NCBI RefSeq assembly: GCF_001632365.1
Contig: NW_024468555.1
Location: 186,001 to 250,000 of the forward strand
DNA length: 64,000 nt
From: Laetiporus sulphureus 93-53
Taxonomy: Eukaryota; Basidiomycota; Agaricomycetes; Polyporales; Laetiporaceae
Reading direction: 5' to 3'
Under the pieces are notes generated by a model. The model saw nothing but the letters and a program-made list of their open reading frames with translations. It was not told the DNA's origin and did no database searches. The first letter of the stretch is position 1, and each line of letters begins with the position of its first letter. The translations under genes were made by a program, and so were the position numbers. This document shows positions 22,296-34,599 of this stretch, piece by piece.

Positions 22296-24316
22296 ATGTC
22301 TTCGCCGTTGTCGCCAGCGAAGACGGGTGGCCGAGCGGCTCTGGCACGCATAGGTGATGCTCTTGCCACTCTCCCGAACGACCATCCCGTACAGGTGCTC
22401 CTGCGCACCTACGCGCTCTCTCTCTCCCTTGCTCTCGGGCCAGCTTTCCTGCCTTTCTTCACATCCGCAAAGGCTCGCATCAATGGACTGCAGCGGCTGA
22501 AGAAGCTGCTCGTGCGAGAACTGAGCGCGACTGGATTCGCGTGCGCGATGGCCGTAGGCGTCGGCGGAGGCGCTATCATCAGGGAGGCATGGAACCTGCT
22601 CTGCGAGAAGCTGAAGGACGAAGAAGACAGCACAGCCGCGGGGTCCGGAACAAGGAAGTTAGCACAATACCTTGCCAGCGTGAAGGACTCGCATAGGACC
22701 TTCCTCTCCTATATCCTCTCGTCCTCTCTCGCCATCACGCTTTTCCATGCTGGACGCATTCGCCCAGCTCCAGTTGAGCTCCTCCTGGCTGGAGACATAC
22801 CGATAATGCCGGCGATCACCGCTCCCAAGGCACGACGAGCTGGTCCGCGACCGTCGATCACTCTCGATCTGACGCTATTACTTCTTGTGCGCGCGATGGA
22901 CGCCCTCACGCAGATTGGCATACGCAAGTACTGCGAGGTGACCACAAAAGATGAAGAGAAAGGCAAGCGCGTACAAGAAAAGAAACGGCTTTTGAGAACC
23001 AGAGTAGACGCGATGGTGTTTTGGGCCTGTAGTGCAAGGTTCGTGACACTTTCCTTGTACGAGTGGAGTTCAAGTTCAAAGCAGAGACACTGTACAGGAT
23101 AATTTGGTGCTTCCTCTATGAGCCCGAAAGGTTGGGCCTTTCAACTGCTCGAACGCCTCTCACGCTAAGCTCATCCCCACCAGGCTGCCCCGATCTTATA
23201 ACAAATGGTATGCACCCCCACCCCCCAACGCAGTCCATCAAATGCCCCAACAAACTAATGGATCTCTATCTCCAGGATCATGACCTTAGCGAACATTGAT
23301 CCCCGCATACTCGCGGCCCTCCGCGCGCTTCGCTCCGGCGCGTGGTCCTACCGCCGGCATCAATCCACGCAGCCACATTTACTCTCCTCGCTTTCACACG
23401 ACCTCGGCTACCCGTCCGCCTGGGGTGACGTGAAGCGTCTACCCGCATACGGTGGCGCCACAGCGAACGCGGCCTGGCAGGCGCTGGGCGTCTCCGGCAG
23501 ACAAGGCATCGGCGGGATTCCTTGCGAGCTTGTACATGGCGGCGTCACCGGCGGGAGCTGCACCATGAATACGTTGATCAGAGGTGCTCAGGCATTCGCA
23601 AGCGCATTTGCGCTCTATTTGCCGGTATGCTCGTCCCTACGTAGTCATGGACATCTCCATCATGCTAAGTTGCTCATGTGATAGGTTCATTTCCTACCCA
23701 TACTGCTCTACCGCCCGCGTGCACTCCTGCAACCCGCGCCGGTCCTCGCGACGCTTGCTGCCGTGCTGCGGAGTGCATCCTTCCTTAGTACGTTCGTCGC
23801 ATCCATATGGGCCGCTGTCTGCCTCGTGCGCACAACGGTCCTTGCGCGCGCGTTGCCGTGGATATCACACGATTTCTGGGACGGCCCGTTCGGATGCACG
23901 TTCGCGGGGAGCTTGGTGTGCGGCGCGAGCATCTTCGTTGAGCAGGGGCGCAGGCGCGGCGAGATTGCGCTGTACGTACTCCCAAGAGCGATCAGGGCAT
24001 GCCTGCCCGAAAGGTGGGTAACAGGCGGCGGGAAGAGCGTGAAGTACGGGGAAAGGTCAGTCTAATCGGGGATAATTACGCTCGCCGTGTCGCTAATGCA
24101 TTGAACAGGATTGCTTTCGTCTTATCGTTGTCAACGATCTTGACCGCTGCCACGCACCGCCCAGATTCGCTGCGCGGGCTGTCGCGATGGGCAGTGGCCT
24201 TTGTGATGAGAGGGCCCAACGTGGCCTTCTGGAGGCGCAAACGAAATTCCATGCCAGCTCCAGCGCCCTCCGAGCCAAAACCAGTCGAGTCAGGCGACTC
24301 GGATCTCTCAAAATGA
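22296..24316 (+). CDS. TMEM135-like multi-pass membrane protein
   Basis: Fungal homologue of the Tim17-related TMEM135 family, linked in animals to peroxisomes and mitochondrial dynamics. Several hydrophobic segments are visible (LLRTYALSLSLALGPAFLPF, FASAFALYLPVHFLPILLY, FVLSLSTILTAATH). The Cys-containing PCELVHGGVTGGSCTMN before a membrane helix resembles the family C-rich motif. Six exons are supported: introns 23039-23097, 23131-23183, 23208-23275, 23625-23684 and 24056-24108. All keep the frame (CSAR|IIWCFLYEPER|LPRSYNK|WIMTLANIDPR). The C-terminus is basic, then acidic, ending SGDSDLSK. The specific function in fungi is not known from the sequence. Confidence 0.82.
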
Positions 24317-24425
24317 CGAACGGCTGGTCCATGGATAGGCATCAGAAATTATACTCCGCATATACCCAATTGGTTTAGCTGTACATATTCATCTGAGATG
24401 TTGCTGTATAGCACGGGATGTTGCA

Positions 24426-25936
24426 TTATCCCCTCCATAGACGTAGTGTGTGATCGTAAAAGGAGCAGCTGGCAATCAACGTGTTTCCAATCCCTTCGTT
24501 TTCGCCTCTAAACGACCAGTCAACGCCGTATGCAAGCGACTTGTGCGCGTCGTAGCGCGTTACGACCTGCCATGGGTCCGCCGAGGACTTGAACGATTGT
24601 CCAAGTTCTGCATCGCCAGAGTCGCTGAGATCAAAGCGGATGACCTTGAAACCGTCGTGCATGCATGCCACAAGGAGGTCATTTTTGCGCGAGGGGGATG
24701 GATGCCACTTCACGCGCCAGGCCCCTCCGCCGACGTCGGCCTGTGTGAAGGGAACGAGCGGTTTGCGCGTGTCGAACAGACGCACGGTGTTGTCGTAGCT
24801 GGCGTATATTGTCAATTCGTATTCGCAGAGCGAGAATGGTGCAGAATCACGTGCCGACAGCGAGAAGGTGCTCGACAAATGGGTGACTGTGTATGGTAGT
24901 CACGCCGGCATCGAAGCTATGAATGGTCAGCTTTGCTTGCATGGCACAATGTGGTGCCTTATACCGTTTATTGGTGAAAATGGGTTGAGTAAAGCCCTCT
25001 CTGATGTCCCAGCCCTTCATCTTGAGGTCATCGCCGCCTATACAGATGGCAATGAAGCGTTAGTACCACATTGTCGTGGATTTTATCTCACACTAATACC
25101 ACGCTCACCTGAATAGACGATATTGGTATCCCAGTAGTCCCACGCGGCGATCCAAGGCTCATAGTCGTGTGCATGCCAAGAATCGGTCACAGTCATGCCA
25201 GCGTCATCAGGATGCAACAAGGCTAAAGAGCCATCGGATAGCGAGACAACCAATGATCCGAGAGAGCTGAAGGAATGTCAGCTTCAGTCGATCCCTGCAC
25301 GCGCTCCTTACGTACGTACTCGGTGCACGCCGATTCGACCAGTCGATCGATAGACAAAGGATATCCTCAGAAGCACAAGCGATGGTTTGCACTTGCTCCA
25401 TGCATGGCTGCGTCTGAAGTAAGTTCACTGTGCACCTCAGTTCTATAACAGCCTACCTCCTCGTCTTGTTGCAAGGAATGCAGCGTGATACGACCCTCAG
25501 AGTCTGCCACTGCCAAGCGTGGAGAGGCAGATGCTGCTCGGTGGCACCTACGGTTCACTAAGTCAACTCACATGATCCCACCACCACAGAAAGATGTGCA
25601 CCATTTTATGTCCAGAATTGCGGGCAGGGCTGTCTTCTGTAGCAATGAACTGTGAGAATCAACGAATATGTGAATTTTGCATAGTATGCGTGCAATAACG
25701 TAAACGCACCATTGTTCTTCCACGTTCGGATTTACTTCAAAAAGAAGGCATTCACCGCGCCTTTTCTGCTTCTTTGACACAGGGGACGTCGACTGCTCTA
25801 TGTTGTCCCGTTCCTCAGGCGCGTTCGTCCCAGTCTCTTCCAGCTTGTAAGTCCCGCACACGAACACATCATGAAAATCAGGATGTGGACAGAATTCGAC
25901 AGAATCAGCTGGCCATATGGTATCAAAGCCAGACAT
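24426..25936 (-). CDS. RRT2: WD40 protein DPH7/Rrt2 (diphthine methyl ester hydrolase)
   Basis: Acts in diphthamide synthesis on eEF2, demethylating diphthine methyl ester before amidation by DPH6. WD40 beta-propeller with family-specific signatures: FDTIWPADSVEFCPHP at the N-terminus, SYDNTVRLFDTR, GGAWRVKWHPSP, LLVACMHDGFKV and SFYDHTLRLW at the C-terminus. Split by several short introns (near 25520-25570, 25265-25320 and 25100, approximate). ATG 25936 (MSGFDTIWP) is preferred over 25990 because homology starts there. About 170 bp separate it from the divergent AGTRAP-like gene. Confidence 0.9.
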
Positions 25937-26106
25937 ATGCACCGAGGGGTTACTAGGTGATGGACGCGAGAAGGGACCGACGCGTTTCATCGCGACGCGT
26001 GCCGCTCGTGATCAACGCGCTGCGCGTCTCCCGCAGTGGATAGCCTCCCCGCACTCTCACCTCGTTCATCCGTTCATTCTCCTGCTTTTCACCGCTCGTC
26101 CTCGCC

Positions 26107-26858
26107 ATGGCCGAATTTGTCCAACGGCTCGATCCCATCAAGTTGGTGCAAGTAGAGACGGTCGGTCGCAAGTCGACCTTACTCCTGTTTATCCGTTAAC
26201 ACGTCGTTCCGCTGCGCACAGGCTCTCTCATTCGCCGTCAGTGCCTTCGATGCACCCAACTACAACCTCCCTATCTTCTTGTTCGGAATGTACACGCAAG
26301 AGGTCGCCGAAGCGACGGAGTCGCTGAAGTTGGTGAGCTTCTTATATTTCGTTCGCAGACGCTCCCGCTAAAGCATGACAACCAGTTCATATACCTTCTG
26401 AGCGCTTCCGTGCTGTACGATCTCATCTGGATGTACAATAACCATCAGAATTGGTTCCTCAAGCTGATCACAATTCTCACCTTGGCACTGAAGGTAAAAA
26501 CTCTCATGATCTACGCTGCTTCCCAATTGCACTCAATTCTTCCCACAACAAGATACCCACCGTGCTGGCCTTCTTGTCCGCCTTGCGACAGAGGGGTGCG
26601 CATTTATCCGGGATTAGTTTCCAGGGCAACGACGTGGGAGGAGGGGCTACAGGTAAGCATGCTTGTTTTTCCCACCGTTGAAAGCCGCTCATTCCAAAAG
26701 CAGTCTGGTCAATGCCTGGCGGCTTCACATCCAGCGGAAGAGACGGTTATCAGAGCGTTGATGAGCCTGCAGAAGTCCAGACGCCAAAGCCGCTAGGGAG
26801 TACACAGCCAGTGCCCACTACCCAACCGAACGCTCCGGGAGCATATCAGAACGTGTAA
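26107..26858 (+). CDS. AGTRAP-like small membrane protein
   Basis: Resembles the angiotensin II type-1 receptor-associated protein family, small multi-pass proteins of unknown role in fungi. The order is: N-terminal MAEFVQRLDPIKL; hydrophobic helices including FIYLLSASVLYDLIWMY and FLKLITILTLALKIPTVLAF; the basic turn LRQRGAHL; and a cytosolic tail SMPGGFTSSGRDGYQSVDE, which matches the layout of animal AGTRAP (GFLGSS...YQTID). Five exons: 26107-26145, 26222-26332, 26386-26493, 26553-26652 and 26704-26858. Introns are all GT-AG and phase-consistent, giving about 170 residues. Confidence 0.8.
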
Positions 26859-27304
26859 TATTGATCATAATACCTATATGAGCCATGACAATGAGTCTAC
26901 TATTGATACAGCCCATCCATATGCACATGAGACTATCTAAAGGAACTTCGCTCCCTGTTCCAGTCACAAATAAGTATTGCATACGTCCACGCCGCGTTTC
27001 GATCACTCACCTGCGATAGAATCACTCCTTTTCACAAGTGCGCACCGATTGATCCATCCTACACAACTGTCATCAGATGAGGGATCCCGCCCCATGTATT
27101 CGCACCATGCACAACATCATGGTTGATATTACTGATACATCCGCGACACTGTCAAGCCGTGTCCTTTTGGTCAATTCGTCATATCTTTCGCAGCAAACAG
27201 ATGTCTAGTCTGAGCTCTGCTTCTCCAGCACGCGCTGCTTCAGTGTCTCCCAAGCAGCGGGATGCTTCTCCTTCCAGTGCTGCGCGAGCTGCTCGATAGT
27301 CACC
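26859..27304. other. convergent 3' region, AGTRAP-like / OGT
   Basis: 3' flanks of two convergent genes. On minus, 27205-27304 encodes an unusually protein-like frame (starts VTIEQLAQHWKEKHPAAWET, stop at 27205). It directly follows the called stop of the O-GlcNAc transferase and could be an alternative terminal exon. No phase-correct splice was found. Confidence 0.4.
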
Positions 27305-30300
27305 TCAGTTATATACGACCACGTTGACAGGATCATCATCCGATATGCAGATACATCCGCTCTCCTTCTCTGGACCTTGACACGCCTCCCATTCGTCGGT
27401 CATCTCATACTGCGTACCCTCTACCCAGCGTCTCCACGCTTCGCGAAGACCCTTCTCCAAGTTTCTTGTCCAGCGCATCGTATCGAATAGAGGCATTCTG
27501 TCCCTGTTGAGGAAGATATTGCGACGAAGGCTCATCAGCGTTCCCCGGCCTCGTGGCACAACCGTCCCAGAGGCATCCAGCATCAGTACGTAGCGGACAC
27601 TTTCCGCAAGCTGGATGGCGCGCTCTTTGTAATCGTCGATGGAGTTCACCACCATCAACCTCTCGAACTGTGTCGCTCTTGCCATGCTAGCGGCTACGCG
27701 AGAGCACATCTTGTGGGGGTGCTTTGGGTATGTCAGGATAGGCGTGCCTGTCCACAGCACACTGAAAGACCTGTTAGCGAGCTACCTAGATTGTCATTAG
27801 AGACGCGCACTCACTCAGCAGCTACCGTATGAGCATTGCACTATAAAGTCGCAGTCAATCGCGACTATCGACAGAAATGAAACGGACGAGACCGACCTCA
27901 ACGGTGTCCAGAAAGAGGTCAGCTACACGGCAACGATACACGTGCTCCTTTTTCCTCGCCACATCAGTGAAACGAATGCGTGAAGCAACCTTTTCTCCTG
28001 CCCAAGTCCTTGCCGTGCGCAGAAGGTGTTCTTCGCCGGCTATGGGGAATCGCAGCAGCCATAAAACGCTATGAGGAACCCTCACAAGGATCTCCAACCA
28101 AGTTGCAAATATACCCTGCATCTAAAGTCAGTGATCACCAACAGCTGACGAAGACGACTCTCACCGGGTCAATCTATGTTCGTGGTGAAGAGTTAGTGGT
28201 CGCTTCCCCCAAGGACGTCTACATGGCGTGGCCTACTTTGTAAAGCTGCTTCATACATCAGAAGAGTCCATACAGACTGCCACCGGCAATCTCACCTGAC
28301 TGAAGTTTGCAAATATCACAAATTCTCTGTGTCGTGAGTCAAGCATGATGTCGTGCGACGCGGTCATGGGACGCGTACTGAGGCAAATCAGGAAATATTC
28401 CTCGCCTCATCTCCGCCCGCCTCTTCTCTTCGTCCAGCCACAATTGTTCAACAGGAATACGCTCCCGTTCCTCCGGCGTTAAACATTCGTCTTCTCGATA
28501 GGATTGTTTGTGATCGGTGACCATAAAGGAGTGCTGCACAGTTCATGAGCCATCAAGTGTCCCTAGTGGAATAGACGACACGAACAGGAACGTTCATGAG
28601 TTTCTCCGTGCTGTAAAGCAGCATGACATCCGATATAAGCCGTATGAGAGACGTATAACGTACTAAACCCAATCGTTTGAGCCTGATTCCGGGTCCGCAT
28701 CGGCGTCAAGATCAAAGGTGAGATAGTCCTCATCTCGACTGTCACCGCGAGACTTGCGCCATAGTTCCGTGGCACTCATCTCAGGAGGGCACGAGGTTTC
28801 GCAGCCAACCAGATAATCGCACCAGCCTGGATGTCGCAACGTGAATTCCATTGTAGCTAGCGCGCTGATGGCCTGTAACCCACCAGCCGACAATGTCCCG
28901 GCATATCCCATCAGTTGAATTTGCACTGGACAGGGACGAACCGCAAAAATATCATTCCTTGCACCCTTTGTGTAGCCACCCAGATTGATGACTGAAAGTG
29001 ACAAGTCAAGTGGTGCTACATGTCAGCAAGCGGAGAAATGCTCACGGATGTGAATGTCCTGCCGGAGGATATGCTCGACAACGGCGTTCGCAGGCCATGT
29101 AGACACGTCAATAAAGTTCTCGACTTGCTGCGCAATTCGCGGACGATAGTCACTGCCATCCCATGGGCTCGTGGTATAGAGGAAAACGTTGAACTTGTCT
29201 CGATCATGAAAACCAAAGACAGATTGCATCAAGTGGGACAGAGGATGGTCACTATGAGGAGTCAAGTTCAGATCCACGCAGTAGCATATAACAAACATCT
29301 TACTTGACATCATTTGAGACATAGCCGATGTTCAGCTTCCCGTGAAGCGGAGGCGGCGGGGGACGAAAGACATGCTTGGGGAGCCATGTTTGCGAGAGCG
29401 CCATATACGATATGCGAAGAGCGTTCCGATGCGTGATGAGACGAGTCATCCTCGGAGACAGCGGATACGTAAACTGCGAATCCACGTGAACACGGGTGCG
29501 TCCGCTACAACGCGGCGGCACTCACAGTATGGAAAGGGAGGACCGACGGCACAAGAGGGCTACTCAAGTTTGCCGGGAGGATCGGTCGCAAAAAGAAACC
29601 AGCGAGATCTGATGAGTTGCCAAGCATGGGCTGGTCCGACGAAACAGTCCTGCCGTACGCCTTCAGGTACCACTGACGCTGGAGTCGTGGTTGCACCCAG
29701 TCGATGAAACGAATGATGAAGCCCGTTTCGTTGATGCCTCCCAGAAGACGATTCTCGTCGCCATAATAGCGACCCAGACATTTCCGCCATCGCGCCTTCT
29801 CGTCCTCGCGGAGCGAACGGCCTCGCGCCGTCTCGACGACTTGCAGCCACTCATCTACCGTGGCCGATTTCCTGATGACGCCAACATTCTGCATGTATCC
29901 GGCATCGATCTGCTGTTCGCAAATCTCGACCATTTTCGTGATCCAGCCGGCACGTCCTTCGCTGCTAGGCGGGATAACACCCCCACTGTCGTCAACGCCA
30001 ATCCCTTGCGGTACGGTCCCCCGTCCCCGCCAGTCGCACACGGAGCAGAGAGAGTTCACCAGGCCACATATCGCTTCCGGGAGGTTCGAATTCAGACTGA
30101 CGGCGCGGCGGTAGTAGTCGATCGCGTCCCACGGGCGGCCCTGATCCGCAGCGATGGTAAGCATCTCGGAAGAACCGGTGATCCTGCAGCATACCATGTC
30201 TTTGATTGCATTGGCCAAGTTGGCCCAGGCGATGTCGAAGTCCGATTTATGCTGTATCGCTTTCATGTAAAACCTTCACGAGTGATGTCTATCAGCCGCC

Positions 30301-32311
30301 AGGAGATCACCTCAAGCAATGTCTAAACATACTCGATAGCCTCATTGACATGCCCTTGATCCTTCAAGAGGGAACCCATATTGGTGAGAAGGTGAGGATG
30401 ACCTGGATCGAGCTGCAGGCCGACTTGATAGTAAAGTTTCGCAAGTACAGGCCCGTCTACCACATGTCTCTGACCTTGCAGGTCGCGTACCGTCCTTGCA
30501 GACGACAGCGAGCACAACAATATCCCAATGTTGTTGTACGTCGACGGCGATGAGGATAGCGACAGAGCAAGATAATATAGCAGAATCACGAGTGATGTGC
30601 TGACGCTGACGCTGCCATTATCGATCGGAAGAGGCCTGTTCGCAGACGAATCGTCCTGCAACCTTTTCGCCAGAGTGAGCAGTACTGTGCTTGTCATCAG
30701 GTTTGTCTTCTGACGTGCGTCTTCCGATGACGCGTTCCAATTCCCGCTGTCGGGATCCCGGGTACACATCGAAGGAAGGACACCGCCGGAGTAAGGAAAT
30801 AGCACCATCGGCAGATGCATTATTTGCTCGGGGAGAAGAAGGACCGTAGGTAAAATGCCTCCCCCCAGGCGCAGAAGCGCATTGAGAAGCCTGTGCGAGG
30901 AAGCATGCACATAGCGGAGGATTGGAAAGTGGTGCTCGCTCATGTGTTGCACCGTAATGTTCATGCTCTCCGCGATCTCCGTGGGTATATGTCCATTCGA
31001 GACAGCGGACAGCATATAGCCAGCGACGCAGACTGCAAGGACAAGATCAAGCATGGTATAACACTCGTCATCGGGATACGGCAGAGGCGGGCGGATGACC
31101 AGCTCGACAGCCTTGAAGTAGTCTATAATGGCATCTTCGACGCCATCCGGCCGGATCAAGGTGCGTAGGGTCCCGGCGATAAAGAAAAGCCTTTGCAGTC
31201 GATGCAGCTCGTGCGTGGGGACAGGCGTGCGAAGCCGTCCATCTGGGTCCACAACCTCCCGCTGGATGTGTTCGCACATTCTTATCGCCTGCAGGTACGT
31301 CGTGAAGCGGCGTTGATTATCTAGCACGTTCTGGGTGGCAGAGAACAGCCTGCCGAGTACGTTGTCCTGTGAGCATCGTTAGCATCGGCTTCTTGGGAGA
31401 GTCATGAACGCTTCACTATAGCATCCCAATAGGTCGGCTTGATTCTGAGGGCCTTCAGCCACCACTCAAAAGCCTTATCGTCTTGACCCATTGCTTTGTA
31501 TGTTGTGCCGATGTTCGACATCGCCTCAACGTAGGTGTTGTCGATGGCCAGCATGTCATGGCTGAGCTTCAAACTAGCTTGGTAATCGCCCAACGCATGA
31601 TATGTGCAGGCGAGTAATAGCAGAATAGGCAGGTGGCGAGGATGGAGCGAGCGCAACGTCGTGAGAAGTGGGAGCAGTTGGAACTTGTATACGTTTTCTG
31701 TCGAGACAGCGACTGACGTGATGGGCATGGACATTGGTGTATGGGTGAGCCCGGCTGCTGGTGGCTGGGTCGATGACTCGTACAGATGATACGCGTATGC
31801 CATCGCAGCATCACGAGCCATGGTCGTAGCAAATGGACTGGCCGTTTCCGATCCTGGCGCGGACAGTACAAAACTGGCGGCAGCTTCTAGCGGGACGGGA
31901 TTCGGCTGGGCATCAGGTCGTGTTGTAGGCGATGTCTGAGTAGCAACTTGCACCGAATCGCCTGCCATACCTGTATCCACAGAGATTGTTGTAGCACCTG
32001 AAACGGGGTGTCAGGGTTTGATGAGCAGCTGAGGCAAAGGGAGGCTTGCCCTCATGCTCGGGGGGGTTGCCTATTGCCGCTGGAGAGAGTCCCACCTGTG
32101 ACAGGAACGGTCTCGCGGTGGGGGGCATAGTCGTATCCGCCAGAGCCGCAGAAGACGCAGCATCTCTGGAATCAAGGGACGAAGTAGGGACGGAATCTGA
32201 GTCCCAACCTTGTCGTCGCAACTGGAAATACCGCGCGTGCGATTCGTCGTGGGTAGATGCGGCGGAGGGATTCTGCGCCGCAGGCTTCTGGGAAGAGTGA
32301 CCCTGGTTCAT
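27305..32311 (-). CDS. OGT: TPR-containing O-GlcNAc transferase, GT41 family
   Basis: Homologue of UDP-GlcNAc:protein O-GlcNAc transferase, which glycosylates Ser/Thr of nuclear and cytosolic proteins. The N-terminal part is Ser/Pro-rich and disordered. TPR-like repeats follow (NIGTTYKAMGQDDKAFEWWL, LTNMGSLLKDQGHVNEAIEY, AWANLANAIKDM). The catalytic region contains IGYVSNDVK and HPLSHLMQSVFGFHDRDKF, VINLGGYTKGARNDIFAVRP, VQIQLMGYAGTLSAG, GIFATWLEILVRVPHSVLWL and CNAH-type TVAADVLWTGTPILTYP near the end, the OGT/SPINDLY nucleotide-binding elements. More than ten short introns split it. ATG 32311 is the likely start, but the frame between 32311 and about 31980 does not join simply (see findings). 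Stop at 27305. Confidence 0.85.
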
Positions 32312-33193
32312 TGGAAGATGTTGGGAGAGGAAGGGATGTATCAATGAGGAGGACAGACGAGATGCATGTGGTTGAAAGTGGATTATATGCACATGAAATT
32401 ATTCTGGAAGGCGGCCAATTGGCGGCAGACCGCTGAGTATGGCAGGGGAGCGGTGATTACTATGACGTATGCGATTTGTTACCGCAATCAATCCAGCGGC
32501 ATTCACATTACGCCTAGGCGATGCTACTTACTTACATTCTCGACTCTGGGATTCATCCGCGCGCGGAGGGGACACACTGGGTAAACTCCACCAATTCGGC
32601 AGGTGCGAGCAATGTGACGGAAGGTGGACACGCGTAAAACAAGTGACCGGCGACCCTAGAGTTAGGCTGCGGACGCTTTATGGTCGGCAGCAATATCATT
32701 TGGAGGACAGTATAACCTTTGTTTACAAAATTGTTCCTGAGCCGCGGCTCAGGCTCTCTATAAGCGCCCGAACGCCAAGTGTGCGCCACCCGACGCCTTC
32801 GTCGTGTGGCACTTCCCATGGCCGCATCCAAACGGACTTGCTGGACGACCACTGCAAGCATGATGCGGATCGAGGCTGCATGTGAACGCGTCGCTTCCCG
32901 CACTTGGCATCTCGATGACCCCCAGGTATTCAGGTCGCAAATGATGGATTGATGAGAACGGTTCAATCAAGTCTATCACCCTCTTTGCCTGGTCATGGGG
33001 AGCAGGATTGATGTGGTCCGACCATCGCATCTCCCCAGCGCATCTCCCCCTGATCAGCTGCCCTATGCATTGAACCCCCGCATTAGGCAGGCGTTGTGAA
33101 TAGCGGGCACATATTTATTGGGGACTGCTGACAAGGTCCGCTGCAGTATTCACACTTTGATTTCCCATCCTACGATCTTCATACCGTGCAGAC
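32312..33193. promoter_or_regulatory. OGT / transaldolase-1 divergent upstream region, duplicated in part
   Basis: Upstream sequence of the first transaldolase-like gene. From about 32625 onward it is copied, with many differences, at 34785-35413 upstream of the second gene (for example GCGTAAAACA-GTGAC, GCAAATGATGGATTGATGAG). No ORF is supported. Confidence 0.7.
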
Positions 33194-34554
33194 ATGACCG
33201 CTGGCAACCTCTTGACTTACATCCGCGCCCAAGTGGCTGTCGATGTGGACTCTATGGATCCGGCGGTTGCAGCCCGTCACACGACGGAGACGGTCAAGTT
33301 CTGCGACATGACGTCCAACCAAGCCATCGTCTATGTTGAAGCAGCCAAGCAAGACCGCGCTTCGCTTCTAAAGGCGGCGTGCGCACAGGCTCAAGCAAGC
33401 GGAGTTGACGGAGAGCAACAAGTCACAAATGCTCTGGACATCTTGGTTTGACCGATCGCCTATTCCAGCCTTGGTATCTGATTCTGAACGACCAGACCGT
33501 CCTCCTGGCGAAGGAAGTCTATCCATACTTAACCGGTCGTGTACACACCGAAACTTCCCCGTCGGCCGCCTACAATACGGAAGAGACGATCGCACATGCT
33601 AAGAGACTGGTAGCTCTCTTTGAGGCCAACGGCATTCCGAAGTAAGTGGCTTGTCAGCGGTATCCCAAGGCGCAATCGTAACCTAGCTACACAGATCACG
33701 AGTATGCATCAAAATTCCTGCCACACCGGAATCAATCGTTGCCTGTCAACACCTCGAAACGATCGGTATCAGTACCCTCGCAACTTGTCTGTTCTCGGTC
33801 CCGCAAGCCGTTGCAGCGTCCCAAGCTGGATGTCGATACATTGCGCCGTATCTCAATCGCAAGTGGCTTCTTCTGTACCCGTGACATCGTGCACTACATT
33901 CTGCCCTAACAGAGCTTCGCGTGCATATCCAACCCGAGTTATGGAAGGAATACAAGGACACGGCTAACGAGCACCCTGGGGCTCGCATCATTGCGTCGAT
34001 CGTGAACGTTTACAAAAGCATCGGTTCCAAAACGCTCGTCATGCCCGCCAGGTACGTTATGCGCGCATATTATACAATGTGTCTGTGCCGAGCTGATAAT
34101 CCTCGTACGAAGCATCGTCACCTCCACCGAGGTACTTCATCTCACTCCTGACAGTAATCACTCCCAATGACCGCTGACTATTGCCTAGGCAGTTGCGCTG
34201 GTGTCTCTACATCCGGACCACCTGACGCTGTCAGGAGCAGTCCTCGACCAGCTCATCGCAACCGAGCAAACAGCATCAACGCCGAATGATCCCAAGCCCC
34301 ACCACCCGGAGGTCGGTCTCAACGCAGGTGACGTAGCATCACAACGTTCCTCATGCACGGATGCTGACACGTCGACCACGAAAGACTCCTCGATCATCGA
34401 GACGGATTTCCTCGCGAACGGCGCGGATGCGCTCCGGGCGGCATTGTCGGTGGATGCTGAGTCGACGCGCAATTTGGCCGATGCTCTCAAGATATTCGAC
34501 GAGATGGAGCAGAAGACGAAGGAGCTGATCCGCAAAGAGCTGAACCTCGTTTGA
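33194..34554 (+). CDS. transaldolase-like protein, copy 1
   Basis: Transaldolase-family class I aldolase; transaldolases transfer a dihydroxyacetone unit between sugar phosphates in the pentose phosphate pathway via a Schiff-base lysine. Seen: DVDSMDPAVA, FCDMTSNQAIV, LTGRVHTETSPSAAYNTEE, the catalytic-type Lys in RVCIKIPATPESI, TLATCLFSVPQAVAASQAG, LVMPASIVTSTE and VSLHPDHLTLSGAVLDQL. Six exons: 33194-33445, 33496-33641, 33695-33858, 33913-34051, a 19-nt exon 34113-34131, and 34189-34554; they sum to 361 codons. The third intron has a GC donor (C|GCAAGT). The apparent stop after ALDILV is the first intron. The C-terminal about 90 residues (ending KELIRKELNLV) extend beyond the barrel. Substrate specificity is not established. 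Confidence 0.88.
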
Positions 34555-34599
34555 GTGGATCTATTTGCTTGAGAGCCTAAATAAGGATGTATAACCAGT

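Noticed and set aside
33430..33500. In-frame TGA after ALDILV in both transaldolase copies, suggesting two pseudogenes.
   Set aside because: A 50-51 nt GT-AG intron beginning exactly there restores the conserved TVLLAKEVYPYL frame in both copies.
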